Positions 18,468 to 26,668 of a stretch of 64,000 bases of DNA are shown piece after piece. This DNA comes from Metarhizobium sp964253915 (GTDB lineage Bacteria > Pseudomonadota > Alphaproteobacteria > Rhizobiales > Rhizobiaceae), in NCBI RefSeq assembly GCF_964253915.1, contig NZ_CAXUSG020000001.1, forward strand, positions 124,001 to 188,000. The letters are read 5' to 3'. The translations under genes were made by a program, and so were the position numbers. The notes below the pieces were generated by a model. The model worked only from the letters and a program-made list of their open reading frames with translations. It was not told the DNA's origin and did no database searches. Each line of letters opens with the position of its first letter. Within the stretch, counting starts at the first letter, position 1.

Positions 18468-18884
18468 ATCGGTAGGTCCCCTTCAAGGCGGCATTAACCG
18501 CGTTGGAATGGGAGGGAGGAAAAGACGGCCAAAAATGGCGAAAAAGTGCCTTGTTCCATCACGCAATGTTACGGATTGTAATATTTGTGATATTTAGCCG
18601 GCAACCGAAAATCCGCAAAATTTTTCCAAAAACATGGAAAAAGTTAAATAGATTCAGTCGAAAATGAGAAGAATTTTGCGCGGCACACCGCAGGTGCTGT
18701 CGATCACAAAATCGCGCTAAAATTTTTTTCTATTGACATGAATTTTGAGGCCCGGAAACGCGTCTTTTCGTCCCTGAGCCTATCTCCGGGGAGGTAGATT
18801 TGACTCTCAATTTACCGGAAGAGGGAATTTTCAACTCTTTCCGTTGTGTGCAATGTTTTTGCGCGCAGTGAAAAACAGCGCGGT
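18468..18884. other. AT-rich gene-free region upstream of the rlpA-like gene
   Basis: 417 bases with no coding frame of normal composition, clearly more AT-rich than its surroundings. TTTTTCCA and TGGAAAAA (18621-18642) form an inverted repeat, and CGGAAGAG with CTCTTTCCG (18816-18843) forms a second, which on the minus strand could end the SDR transcript. A TTGACA lies near 18733 on the plus strand without a clear -10 partner. A small RNA is possible, but nothing here proves one. Confidence 0.4.
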
Positions 18885-19778
18885 TCAGGCCGGCTCGGAA
18901 GCCTCCCTGCGCCATGTATTTGACGACCAGAGCTGCTGCAGCGACATGCGGTAGTTGGGATAAAGGAAGGCGAAGCCCAGTTCCTTCAGCCGGGCATTCG
19001 AAACCCGCTTGTTCTCGCCGTAGAAGGAGCGCGCCATCGGCGACAGTTCCGCCGTCTCGAAGGCCTGTTCCGGCGGCGGCTCGACGCCCATCAGCCGTGC
19101 CGCCTCCGTGACCACGTCCTGCGGAGCGCAGGGTTCGTTGTCGGTGACATTATAGAGACCGCCAAGCAGGCGGTCGGCGAGGAAGACGGTGGCGCCGGCA
19201 ATATCTTCCACGCGGATGCGGTTGAACACCTGGTCGGGCTTGATCAGCCGGCGGGCGGTGCCGCTTGCCAGGTTGGCGAAAGCGTTGCGGCCCGGTCCGT
19301 AGATCCCGGAAAGCCGCAGGATCGCGACTGGCACGCCGATCCTCTCCCCCAAAGCCAGCCAGCTCGTTTCCGCCTCGACGCGCTCGACGGAGCGGGCGGA
19401 GACCGGCTTGCAGAGCGTTTCTTCCGTCACCCAGCCGCCCTTGTGGTCACCGTAGACGCCGACGGTTGAAAGATAGCCGATCCATTGCAACTGCGGCATC
19501 AGGTTGCGCAGATCATCGCCGGCAAGCCGCAGCAGCGCATCGCCGTCCCGACCGGGAGCGATGGATTGCAGAAGATGGGTCGTTTTCGTCAGAACCTGCC
19601 GCAGTTCGGGGCTGATGTCGGTTCCGTCGAATTGCAGCGGCTCGATGCCGAGCGCCTGCAGATTGTCGAATTTTTCCACCGACCGGGTGGTGCCAGAAAC
19701 GGTGTGTCCTGCCTGCCGGTAAAGATCGGCGATCGCCTTGCCGGAATAACCGGCGCCAAAAACCGTCATATGCATCAT
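18885..19778 (-). CDS. SDR family NAD(P)-dependent oxidoreductase (YeeZ-like)
   Basis: Extended or atypical short-chain dehydrogenase of 297 residues. The nucleotide-binding loop is VFGAGYSGKA, and the catalytic region reads YLSTVGVYGDHKGG, in which the usual YxxxK is not obvious; the C-terminal half follows the epimerase pattern. The ATG at 19778 overlaps the queG stop as ATGA and has AGGA six bases upstream, so the two are translated together. Enzyme activity and substrate are unknown. Confidence 0.85.
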   Translation of the reverse strand: MMHMTVFGAGYSGKAIADLYRQAGHTVSGTTRSVEKFDNLQALGIEPLQFDGTDISPELRQVLTKTTHLLQSIAPGRDGDALLRLAGDDLRNLMPQLQWIGYLSTVGVYGDHKGGWVTEETLCKPVSARSVERVEAETSWLALGERIGVPVAILRLSGIYGPGRNAFANLASGTARRLIKPDQVFNRIRVEDIAGATVFLADRLLGGLYNVTDNEPCAPQDVVTEAARLMGVEPPPEQAFETAELSPMARSFYGENKRVSNARLKELGFAFLYPNYRMSLQQLWSSNTWRREASEPA

Positions 19779-20932
19779 GCTTTTCCTGCCCGTTCCCATT
19801 CCGCCAAGACCGAGGAGTCCTGTTCCATTTCCCGCCGTTCGGCAAGGGTTTTGAACTCTTCGGGCCGCATCAAACGTGACAGCGCCCAGACGGCCATGGC
19901 CCGCACCATGGGCATCTCGTCGCCGAGGCGCTCCAGGCAGGGTTCGATCAGGCTGCGGTCGCCGGAATTGCCGGCGGCGATCAGTACGTTGCGGACGAAA
20001 CGGTGCCGGCCGATGCGTTTGACCGGCGAACCGCTGAAGAAACTGCGGAATGTCGGGTCATCCAGCGTCAAAAGGAAGGCGATAGACGGCTCCTTTAGGT
20101 CTTCGCGCGCCCGAAACTTCATCTCCGAGGCCGCCTCGGCAAACTTGTTCCAGGGACAGGCGGCAAGACAGTCGTCGCAGCCATAGATGCGGTTGCCCAT
20201 CCGCACGCGCAGAGCCGGATCGATGTCGCCCTTGTGTTCGATGGTCAGGTAAGAGATGCAGCGCCGCGCATCGATCTTGTAAGGAGCAGGGAAGGCATCC
20301 GTCGGGCAGGCGTCGAGACAGGCGCGGCAGGAGCCGCAATGATCCCGCTCCGCTTCGTCCTGCACGAGATCGGCCGTCGTGAACAGGCTGCCGAGAAACA
20401 GCCAGGACCCGTGTGTCCTGTTGACGAGGTTGGTGTGTTTACCCTGCCAGCCGAGGCCGGCTGCGGCCGCCAGCGGTTTTTCCATCACCGGCGCGGTATC
20501 GACGAAAACCTTGACGTCCTCCTTCGCCCGTGCCGCAAAGCGGGTGGCGATCTCCTTCAGCCGGCCCTTGATGACGTCGTGATAGTCACGATTGCGGGCA
20601 TAAACGGAAATGGCCGCCTTGTCGGGCTTGTCGAGAATGCCGCGCGGGTCTTCATCGGGACCGTAGTTCAGGCCGAAGACGACGATGGAGCGCACCTCGC
20701 TCCACAACACGGCAGGATCGGCGCGGCGCGCCTGCGTTTCCGGCATCCAGTCCATCGTGCCGTGGCGGCCGGCATCGATGAATTCGGCAAGCCGGGCAGG
20801 CGCCTGCGGAATGGAAGCCGGGCCGGTGATGCGGCAGAGGTCAAAACCCTGCGCCTGCGCCTCGGCGCGCAAGAAGGCCGTCAGGCTTTCGCGGCGTCGC
20901 TGTTGCTTTTCCTCGGTTCCTGCAGGCGGCAT
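19775..20932 (-). CDS. queG: Epoxyqueuosine reductase
   Basis: Cobalamin-dependent iron-sulphur enzyme that reduces epoxyqueuosine to queuosine in tRNA, the last step of the pathway; 385 residues. Two [4Fe-4S] clusters are evident: CGSCRACLDACP (Cys199, 202, 205, 209) and CDDCLAACP (Cys252, 255, 259) with Cys225 between. The C-terminus has HEAT-like repeat sequence (RHRFVRNVLIAAGNSG), typical of QueG. The stop overlaps the following SDR start. Confidence 0.96.
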   Translation of the reverse strand: MPPAGTEEKQQRRRESLTAFLRAEAQAQGFDLCRITGPASIPQAPARLAEFIDAGRHGTMDWMPETQARRADPAVLWSEVRSIVVFGLNYGPDEDPRGILDKPDKAAISVYARNRDYHDVIKGRLKEIATRFAARAKEDVKVFVDTAPVMEKPLAAAAGLGWQGKHTNLVNRTHGSWLFLGSLFTTADLVQDEAERDHCGSCRACLDACPTDAFPAPYKIDARRCISYLTIEHKGDIDPALRVRMGNRIYGCDDCLAACPWNKFAEAASEMKFRAREDLKEPSIAFLLTLDDPTFRSFFSGSPVKRIGRHRFVRNVLIAAGNSGDRSLIEPCLERLGDEMPMVRAMAVWALSRLMRPEEFKTLAERREMEQDSSVLAEWERAGKA

Positions 20933-20957
20933 ACTTTGCCTTGTGCCAGAAATCGGA

Positions 20958-21650
20958 TCAGAAATCGAGATCGGCGTAATGCGATACCGGCGTCAGGCCG
21001 CGAACGCGGTCGACGAGCAGGGCGCGGAAGGAAGGGCGGGATTTGAGGCGCTGATACCAGTCCTTGACGGCAGGCGCCTCCGACCAGTCGATCTCGCCGA
21101 GATAATCGAGCACCGAAATCGAGGCGGCGGCGGCAAGATCGGCATAACTCAGCCGATCGCCGGCAAGCCAGGGGCGGGAGCCGGCCAGCCAGGAGAGATA
21201 ACGCATGTGCTGGCGGATATTTGAACGCGCCGTGCGCAAAACCTTCGAATCCGGTGCGCCGCCGCCCTGTTCTGCCGTCATCTGCAGCTTGAACACGCGC
21301 TCGCGGGCGAGCGGCCGCGTCACGTCCTGTTCCATCTTCTGCATGAACCATTCGACCAGCCGGCGGATTTCGGCGCGCTGGAACGGATCTTCGGCCAGCA
21401 GGCGCCGGTCGCGCTTCAGCACGCCGTGCGTCTCGTCGAGATATTCAGAGATGACCATGGCGCCACAGAGCGCCCGCATGCTGTCGTCGACATAGACCGG
21501 CAGGGTGCCGGCCGGATTGAGCGCCAGGAAATCCCGTCGCTTCTCCCAGGTCTGCTCCTCGATGAGATCGGCCTGGAAACCGTATTCCGTCAAGATCAGC
21601 CGGACGAAGCGGGAGGCGGAGGACATGGGATGATGATACAGCGTTGGCAT
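20958..21650 (-). CDS. Glutathione S-transferase fold protein, possibly the FtsZ-binding protein FzlA
   Basis: GST-like protein of 230 residues. The thioredoxin-like N-domain starts MPTLYHHPMSSASRFVR and includes NPAGTLPVYVD, and the all-alpha C-domain includes SYADLAAAASISVLDY. The C-terminal tail ends HYADLDF. Alphaproteobacterial FzlA, which controls FtsZ filament curvature and is essential in Caulobacter, is a diverged GST of about this length without enzyme activity; location near uppP is compatible. A plain GST cannot be excluded. The start at 21650 is the family start rather than the upstream in-frame codon. Confidence 0.82.
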   Translation of the reverse strand: MPTLYHHPMSSASRFVRLILTEYGFQADLIEEQTWEKRRDFLALNPAGTLPVYVDDSMRALCGAMVISEYLDETHGVLKRDRRLLAEDPFQRAEIRRLVEWFMQKMEQDVTRPLARERVFKLQMTAEQGGGAPDSKVLRTARSNIRQHMRYLSWLAGSRPWLAGDRLSYADLAAAASISVLDYLGEIDWSEAPAVKDWYQRLKSRPSFRALLVDRVRGLTPVSHYADLDF

Positions 21651-21798
21651 TGAGACTCGGTCGTTGATTTGCCTTGTTGTCCGGCCATTCCGCACTCGCT
21701 TGAAGCGCTCTGGCCATGACTCATGCGGTGAAGCTATATGAGTTTGGCATCGCTAAGACAAGCGAATCAGGCCGTCCAGCAGCCCCAGAGGACCACAC

Positions 21799-22605
21799 AT
21801 GGCTGACCAATCTATTATCAGCGCTCTTATTCTTGGCCTTATCGAAGGCCTGACGGAATTTATCCCCGTTTCTTCCACCGCCCATGTCCTTCTCGCGGGA
21901 CATTTCCTCGGCTTCAAGTCGCCGGGCAATACCTTTGCCGTCCTGATCCAGCTGGGCGCCATTCTCGCCATCCTCCTCGTCTATTTCAGCAAGCTGCTGC
22001 AGATCGTCCTGGCCCTGCCCTCTGATCCGCGGGCGCGCCGCTTCGTTGCGGCTGTGCTCGTCGCCTTCCTGCCGGCCGCCGTCATCGGCGCACTTGCCCA
22101 TGATTTCATCAAGACCATCCTGTTCGAAACGCCGGTGCTGATCTGCATCGTGCTGATCCTCGGCGGTTTCGTGCTCTTGGTGGTGGATCGCATGCAGTTC
22201 CGGCCGAAATACCGCGATGTCATGGACTACCCGCTGTCGCTGGCCTTCAAGATCGGGCTCTGCCAGTGCGTTGCCATGATCCCGGGCACGTCGCGTTCCG
22301 GCGCCACCATTGTCGGTGCGCTGCTGATGGGCGCGGACAAGCGCTCGGCGGCGGAATTTTCGTTCTTCCTCGCCATGCCGACCATGCTGGGGGCTTTTGT
22401 TCTCGATCTCTACAAGAACCGCGATGCACTGAGTTTCGACGATGCGACGATCATTGCCGTCGGTTTCGTCATGGCCTTCGTCTCGGCCCTCTTTGTCGTG
22501 CGGTCGCTGCTGGGCTTCGTTTCCCGCCGCGGTTATTCGCTGTTTGCCTGGTGGCGGATCCTGGTCGGCGCCGCCGGCCTTATCGGCCTGTTCCTCATGG
22601 GGTAA
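21799..22605 (+). CDS. uppP: Undecaprenyl-diphosphatase
   Basis: Recycles the lipid carrier undecaprenyl pyrophosphate to the monophosphate for peptidoglycan and polysaccharide synthesis; 268 residues, polytopic inner-membrane enzyme. Both catalytic motifs are intact: EGLTEFIPVSSTAHVLL and PGTSRSGATI, on two inverted repeats. AGAGGA precedes the ATG. It is divergent from the GST-fold gene. Confidence 0.97.
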   Translation: MADQSIISALILGLIEGLTEFIPVSSTAHVLLAGHFLGFKSPGNTFAVLIQLGAILAILLVYFSKLLQIVLALPSDPRARRFVAAVLVAFLPAAVIGALAHDFIKTILFETPVLICIVLILGGFVLLVVDRMQFRPKYRDVMDYPLSLAFKIGLCQCVAMIPGTSRSGATIVGALLMGADKRSAAEFSFFLAMPTMLGAFVLDLYKNRDALSFDDATIIAVGFVMAFVSALFVVRSLLGFVSRRGYSLFAWWRILVGAAGLIGLFLMG

Positions 22606-22610
22606 CGGGG

Positions 22611-22641
22611 CAAACAAAAGGGCCGGTCAAACGATCGGCCC
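22611..22641 (-). terminator. Intrinsic terminator for the 54-residue small gene
   Basis: Read on the minus strand, GGGCCGATC, the loop GTTT and GACCGGCCC form a stem of nine pairs with one G-U, followed by TTTTGTTTG. It lies 15 bases after the small gene's stop and just downstream of the convergent uppP, so it can serve both. Confidence 0.7.
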
Positions 22642-22655
22642 TGACGATGCTGTTC

Positions 22656-22820
22656 TTACTTGGCAGCAGTTGTGCCGATCGAACCCGTGCTGCACGGATC
22701 GACGCCATAGGCGGGAGCGCATTCGCTCTTCAGCGCAGCGACGGTGCCGGGCGCCATGAAAGAGCCCGCAAGAATGACCAGAGCCGCACACGCAAAGAAC
22801 AGTGCGATAGACTTCCCCAT
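22656..22820 (-). CDS. Small secreted or membrane-anchored protein (54 residues)
   Basis: A short reading frame below the usual length limit. The product begins MGKSIALFFACAALVILAGS, a lysine then a long hydrophobic segment, followed by a short polar tail with two cysteines (SECAP, DPCST) and ends TTAAK. This is typical of a small Sec-exported peptide. Support: signal-like N-terminus, rhizobial codon use, AAAGG before the ATG and a strong terminator right after the stop. The two cysteines could form a disulphide in the periplasm. Function unknown; no relation to uppP is implied. Confidence 0.65.
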   Translation of the reverse strand: MGKSIALFFACAALVILAGSFMAPGTVAALKSECAPAYGVDPCSTGSIGTTAAK

Positions 22821-23124
22821 GGAAAATGCCTTTCAGAACAGGAGTATGGCGCCGCACCGGGTAAACACGCGCCGGCACGGACGCCGGGCTGTTTATGGTG
22901 TGGGGCCACAAACATCAATAGTAGATCTTGCTGAACTCGAGGTTAACGATACGATTCCTCGGGTGCGGTATTTGTGCAACTCTTGAGGGCTCGCCGGGTT
23001 CCATAAACGGGCCGGAAAACGCCGTTCCTGAGATATTTTTTGCCTGAAATAAATAACCCGCCTCGTGGGAACGAGGCGGGTGCAATCGAATCACGATTTT
23101 GACGAATGACAGTTTTGATGAATG
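22821..23124. other. Gene-free region between a small gene and the NDUFA9-like gene
   Basis: About 300 bases with no credible coding frame. It must hold the promoter of the small minus-strand gene on its left and contains the terminator at 23056-23081 on its right. Nothing else recognisable was seen. Confidence 0.4.
23056..23081 (-). terminator. Strong hairpin terminator of the NDUFA9-like gene
   Basis: ACCCGCCTCGT and ACGAGGCGGGT pair perfectly over 11 bases around a four-base loop. Read on the minus strand the stem is followed by TATTTATTTC. It lies 44 bases after the stop codon of the minus-strand gene at 23125. Confidence 0.75.
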
Positions 23125-24105
23125 TCAGGCGGCGCTGCCGGAATTGGTGAACTGGCCGGCCGGACGGTACTGCACCAGATAGGACGGCAGAACGCGATCG
23201 AGCATGGCGGGCGTGATGCCGATGCCCGAAAGGGTACGGCCCTCGTCGGTCGCGGCCTTGGAGACGACGTTGTCACTCTTCAAGAGCGTCACCTGGTCGG
23301 AGGTGAGCGGCGGGGCAATGAACGGCACCAGCGAACAGAGGCTGCCGATCAAGGACGCCACGCCGAATGGCAGCGGCACGAAGCTGCGCTTGCGATCGAC
23401 AACGCGCAAAATGGTTTCCAGGCATTGCTTGAACGACATCACGTTGGTGCCGCCCAGCTCATAGGTCGCGCCGGGCGCAAGCTTGCCGTCGACGGCGCGG
23501 GCCGCCGCTTCCGCCACGTCCTCGACGAAGACGGGCTGGAACTTGGTCTTGCCGCCGCCGATCAGCGGCAGGACCGGCATGGTCTGCGCCATACGGGCGA
23601 ATTTGTTGAAGAAGCCGTCGTCCTGGCCGAAAACGATCGACGGGCGCAGAATGACCGCATCCGGCTTGACCGACAGGATCGCTGCTTCGGCGCGGCCCTT
23701 GGAGCGGGCATAGGCCGATTCCGACTTGGCGTCGGCGCCGATGGCGGAAATGTGGGTCAGCGACGCGCCGCGGGCGCGAGCCGCTTCGGCCACGGCGCGG
23801 GCGCCAAAATCCTGCACGGCGTCAAACGTGTTGCGGCCGGTTTCGAACAGCAGGCCGACGCAGTTGACCACATGGTCGGCATCGGCGACAGCGGCATCCA
23901 CAGAGGCGCGATAACGCAGGTTGGCCTGAACGAAGGAGATCTGGCCGACATTGCCCATCGGCTGCAGGAAGCCGGCGAGATCGGGACGGCGCACGGCGAC
24001 GCGGATGCGATAACCGCGCTTGGCCAGCGCCCGCACGATGCTCCGCCCGACGAAACCCGATCCTCCGAACACGGTGACGAGCGGCGGAAGGTTGGACAAG
24101 GTCAT
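23125..24105 (-). CDS. Complex I NDUFA9 subunit family / NAD(P)H-binding protein
   Basis: Atypical SDR of 326 residues related to the NDUFA9 accessory subunit of mitochondrial respiratory complex I. The nucleotide-binding motif is VFGGSGFVGRSIV and the usual active-site region reads HISAIGADAKSESAYARSK, which keeps YxxxK. Alphaproteobacterial members are thought to bind NADPH and associate with complex I or quinone metabolism; the role here is inferred from the family. It is transcribed alone, with a strong terminator after it. Confidence 0.9.
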   Translation of the reverse strand: MTLSNLPPLVTVFGGSGFVGRSIVRALAKRGYRIRVAVRRPDLAGFLQPMGNVGQISFVQANLRYRASVDAAVADADHVVNCVGLLFETGRNTFDAVQDFGARAVAEAARARGASLTHISAIGADAKSESAYARSKGRAEAAILSVKPDAVILRPSIVFGQDDGFFNKFARMAQTMPVLPLIGGGKTKFQPVFVEDVAEAAARAVDGKLAPGATYELGGTNVMSFKQCLETILRVVDRKRSFVPLPFGVASLIGSLCSLVPFIAPPLTSDQVTLLKSDNVVSKAATDEGRTLSGIGITPAMLDRVLPSYLVQYRPAGQFTNSGSAA

Positions 24106-24217
24106 GGTCTGGCTCCTTGAAGGGCAAAGCGTATTGTGGCTGTGGATTTCTCCTTAGCCCAATCGCCCGGCAAGGTGAAGAGCCATCACGCCGCAGTTGC
24201 GAAAGGAAGCCTGCGGT

Positions 24218-24505
24218 TCAGATGCCTTCGACGACCACCATTTCCGCCGTCGCCACTTCCTGGCGGATCTTGGCGGCGATCTGGTATTCCGGCGAATTGT
24301 AGCAATCGACCGCCTGCTGCATGGACGGAAACTCGATCACCACGTTGCGCATGCGCGCTGGGCCTTCCAGCTCGGTATAGGCGCCGCCGCGGGCCAGGAA
24401 GTTCGCTCCGTATTTCTCAAAGGCCACCTTGGCGGCGCTGACATAATCCTTGTAGCGCTCGGGATCATGAATATCGACGCGGGCGATCCAGTAACCTTTT
24501 GCCAT
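24218..24505 (-). CDS. DUF1330 domain protein
   Basis: Small cytoplasmic protein of 95 residues with the ferredoxin-like dimeric alpha/beta barrel fold of DUF1330. Family pieces are GYWIARVDIHDPERYKDY, FLARGG and RNVVIEFPSMQQAV. It sits 24 bases after pyrF in the same direction and probably shares its transcript. Function unknown. Confidence 0.88.
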   Translation of the reverse strand: MAKGYWIARVDIHDPERYKDYVSAAKVAFEKYGANFLARGGAYTELEGPARMRNVVIEFPSMQQAVDCYNSPEYQIAAKIRQEVATAEMVVVEGI

Positions 24506-24529
24506 GCTGTTTCCTCCGATTGCTTCTTT

Positions 24530-25222
24530 TTATAATGCGTCCGTCATCTCGGCGAGAATGGCGCGGGCCGCCGCAAGCGGCTCTGCCGCCTTGACGATCG
24601 GCCGGGCAACGACGAGATGGCTGGAGCCGGCGCGGATTGCGTCGGCGGGCGTCATCACCCGCTTCTGATCGCCCTTGTCGGCGCCAGCCGGGCGGATGCC
24701 GGGTGTCACCAGCGCCATGTCCGGGCCGATCACGGCACGCACCGCCTTCGATTCTTCCGCCGAGCAGACGATGCCGCCCATGCCGGCGAGGCGCGCCTGT
24801 TCGGCGCGGCGCAGCACCAGCGTGTGCGGATCGTATTCGTAACCGGCGTCCGTCAGATCCTGCTCGTCCATCGAGGTCAGCACGGTGACGCCGAGCAGGC
24901 AGAGGCCGGAGCCCTTCGCAGCCTCGACGGCGGCACGCATCGCCTTGGGGTAGGCATGCAGCGTCAGCATCGACATGCCCATCTTGGCGATGTTCTCGAC
25001 ACCCGATGCAACGGTGTTGTCGATATCGAGCAGCTTCATGTCGAGGAAGACCTTCTTGCCGTCCCGGGCGATGTCGCGGGCGAATTCCAATCCGCCGGCG
25101 AATGCGAGCTGGTAGCCGATCTTGTAGAAAAGCACGTCGTCGCCAAGCGTCGCCACCAGCCGTTCGGCTTCCTGAACGGTGGGCACGTCGAGGCCGACGA
25201 TCAAACGGTCACGTGCGATCAT
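24530..25222 (-). CDS. pyrF: Orotidine-5'-phosphate decarboxylase
   Basis: Decarboxylates OMP to UMP, the last step of de novo pyrimidine synthesis; 230 residues. The catalytic lysine/aspartate network is visible as FLDMKLLDIDNT, and the phosphate loop as VTPGIRP. The ATG at 25222 gives the normal family start MIARDRLIVGLDVP and overlaps the end of the histidine phosphatase gene by 14 bases. An in-frame codon further upstream is ignored because it would lie deep in the previous gene. Confidence 0.97.
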   Translation of the reverse strand: MIARDRLIVGLDVPTVQEAERLVATLGDDVLFYKIGYQLAFAGGLEFARDIARDGKKVFLDMKLLDIDNTVASGVENIAKMGMSMLTLHAYPKAMRAAVEAAKGSGLCLLGVTVLTSMDEQDLTDAGYEYDPHTLVLRRAEQARLAGMGGIVCSAEESKAVRAVIGPDMALVTPGIRPAGADKGDQKRVMTPADAIRAGSSHLVVARPIVKAAEPLAAARAILAEMTDAL

Positions 25223-25811
25223 CTGTTTGCCATCCCTGCCAGTTTTCCATGGGCGTCCAGTCGCACGAGATGCGCCGCGAGGCAAGGTCGAAGGCAAAAA
25301 GATTGCCGCCACCGGCGGGCTGGTCGGCCTCACGGCCGATCGGTTGGCTCGAGAGGCGGCATTTCAGCAACGTGCCGACACCTCCATGCCCGATGAAGGC
25401 AATGGGCGCGGCCGGATCGTGATTTTCCAGAATGGCTTCCACGGCGGCAACGATGCGGGCCTGGGCGTCACGCGCCCGCTCCCAGCCGCGAAAACTGTCG
25501 TCCGGATAGGCAAAGAACTGATTGGCAGCCGCTTCGAACTCCGGCGGCGGCAGGAAGCCGGTGGCGGAACGGTCGTTTTCATGCATGCCGGCAACGATTT
25601 CCACATCGATGCCGGCTGCCTCCGCCAGGATGCCAGCCGTTTCAACCGCCTTGGTTTCGTCGCTGCTGACGATGCGTTTCAGGCCGGCGACCCATGGCGC
25701 CTTGGCGGTCCGCCGTGTGCGCAAAACGCCGGTCTCAGACAATCCCCAGGCCGGCACCGGCACGTCGGGATCGATCCGCACCTGCGGATGGGTCAGATAC
25801 AGCGCGTACAT
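25209..25811 (-). CDS. Histidine phosphatase superfamily protein with altered RHG motif
   Basis: Phosphoglycerate-mutase-like fold, 200 residues. The usual N-terminal RHG motif reads THP in YLTHPQV: the phospho-accepting histidine (His8) is kept but its arginine and glycine partners are replaced. The second histidine is present in FIGHGGVGT (His142) and a SSDETKAVETA segment matches the conserved Arg/Thr helix. The gene overlaps pmtA upstream by 19 bases and pyrF downstream by 14. It may be a phosphatase with changed substrate or a non-catalytic partner. Confidence 0.82.
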   Translation of the reverse strand: MYALYLTHPQVRIDPDVPVPAWGLSETGVLRTRRTAKAPWVAGLKRIVSSDETKAVETAGILAEAAGIDVEIVAGMHENDRSATGFLPPPEFEAAANQFFAYPDDSFRGWERARDAQARIVAAVEAILENHDPAAPIAFIGHGGVGTLLKCRLSSQPIGREADQPAGGGNLFAFDLASRRISCDWTPMENWQGWQTDDRT

Positions 25812-26431
25812 GGTTTGCGATGCGCTGCCTCGCCGCCACGGGTGTAGGTCCAGATCTGCGCCGGCGGAATGTTGCGGACGATGAAATCGAAATGTTTGAT
25901 GTGGTAGCGGTCGGGCTGGGCGATGATCGGCGAAACCGGCCCATAGGAGAACTGCACCACCGGCCTGCCGGGCGGCATGCGGTCGAGCAGGTCTTCGAGC
26001 AGCGACACCCGCATATGCATCGGGAAATTCAGAAGCGGGATGCCGGAAATGACGCAATCGAAGGTCTGGTCGCGCAAGGTCCCGAGCGTATCCTTGAGGT
26101 TGAAGGCATCGCCATTGATGAAGTTGACGCCTTCATAGCTCTTTTTCAGGTGCTGGTAGAAATCGGTGGAATATTCGACCGAGACGACCTGGTCCGCCGG
26201 CACGCCGCGCTCGAGGATCGCCTTGGTGATCACGCCGGTGCCGGGGCCGAGTTCCAGGACCGGCAGGCCGGAGTCGGTATCGATGAGGCTCGCCATGCGC
26301 CGCGCCATGCGGCCGGAGGTCGGCATGATGGCGCCGACGGAACGGGGGCCGGTCATCCAGCCGCGGAAGAAGCGGATTTCGTTGTCGAATTTCCGACTTA
26401 TGTGTTCCTTCACCTTCACGCGCAACGTCAT
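25793..26431 (-). CDS. pmtA: Phosphatidylethanolamine N-methyltransferase, Sinorhizobium type
   Basis: SAM-dependent enzyme that methylates phosphatidylethanolamine to phosphatidylcholine, a major membrane lipid in rhizobia; 212 residues. The start region EIRFFRGWMTGPRSVGAIMPTS is typical of the Sinorhizobium PmtA class (given here as two pieces: EIRFFRGW, and GPRSVGAIMPTS), and SAM motif I is ELGPGTGVITK. The ATG at 26431 is chosen over a TTG five codons upstream. It leads a chain of overlapping genes: phosphatase, pyrF, DUF1330. Confidence 0.92.
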   Translation of the reverse strand: MTLRVKVKEHISRKFDNEIRFFRGWMTGPRSVGAIMPTSGRMARRMASLIDTDSGLPVLELGPGTGVITKAILERGVPADQVVSVEYSTDFYQHLKKSYEGVNFINGDAFNLKDTLGTLRDQTFDCVISGIPLLNFPMHMRVSLLEDLLDRMPPGRPVVQFSYGPVSPIIAQPDRYHIKHFDFIVRNIPPAQIWTYTRGGEAAHRKPCTRCI

Positions 26432-26598
26432 GTTGTCCCTACCCAATCGTTCCGGTTCTTAACCTGTCGTTTAGATTGTTCGGATCTGCGGCAAAAACAA
26501 GTCGGATTGCAGCCGTTGTTGGCAGGATCGTTAATTTATGCACCGGGGCATTTGCCATTGCGGTGCCAAAGCCGACACGACATCGCAGGAAACGGTTC

Positions 26599-26624
26599 GG
26601 CCGCACCGGATATCCGATGCGGCC
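26599..26624. terminator. Long near-perfect hairpin downstream of dnaN
   Basis: GGCCGCA and TGCGGCC (26599-26605, 26618-26624) enclose the palindrome CGGATATCCG with a single mismatch, forming one long stem. It lies 45 bases after the dnaN stop on the minus strand. The T-run is weak (CCGTTTCC), so rho-independent ending is likely but not certain. Confidence 0.6.
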
Positions 26625-26668
26625 GTCACGAGAAAATGGGAAGTGTCGGTGTGGTGTTCGCCGGCGAA

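Noticed and set aside
18721..18760. Possible sigma-70 promoter for a small RNA (TTGACA near 18733)
   Set aside because: No -10 at correct spacing and no terminator at a sensible distance, so I do not call an RNA gene.
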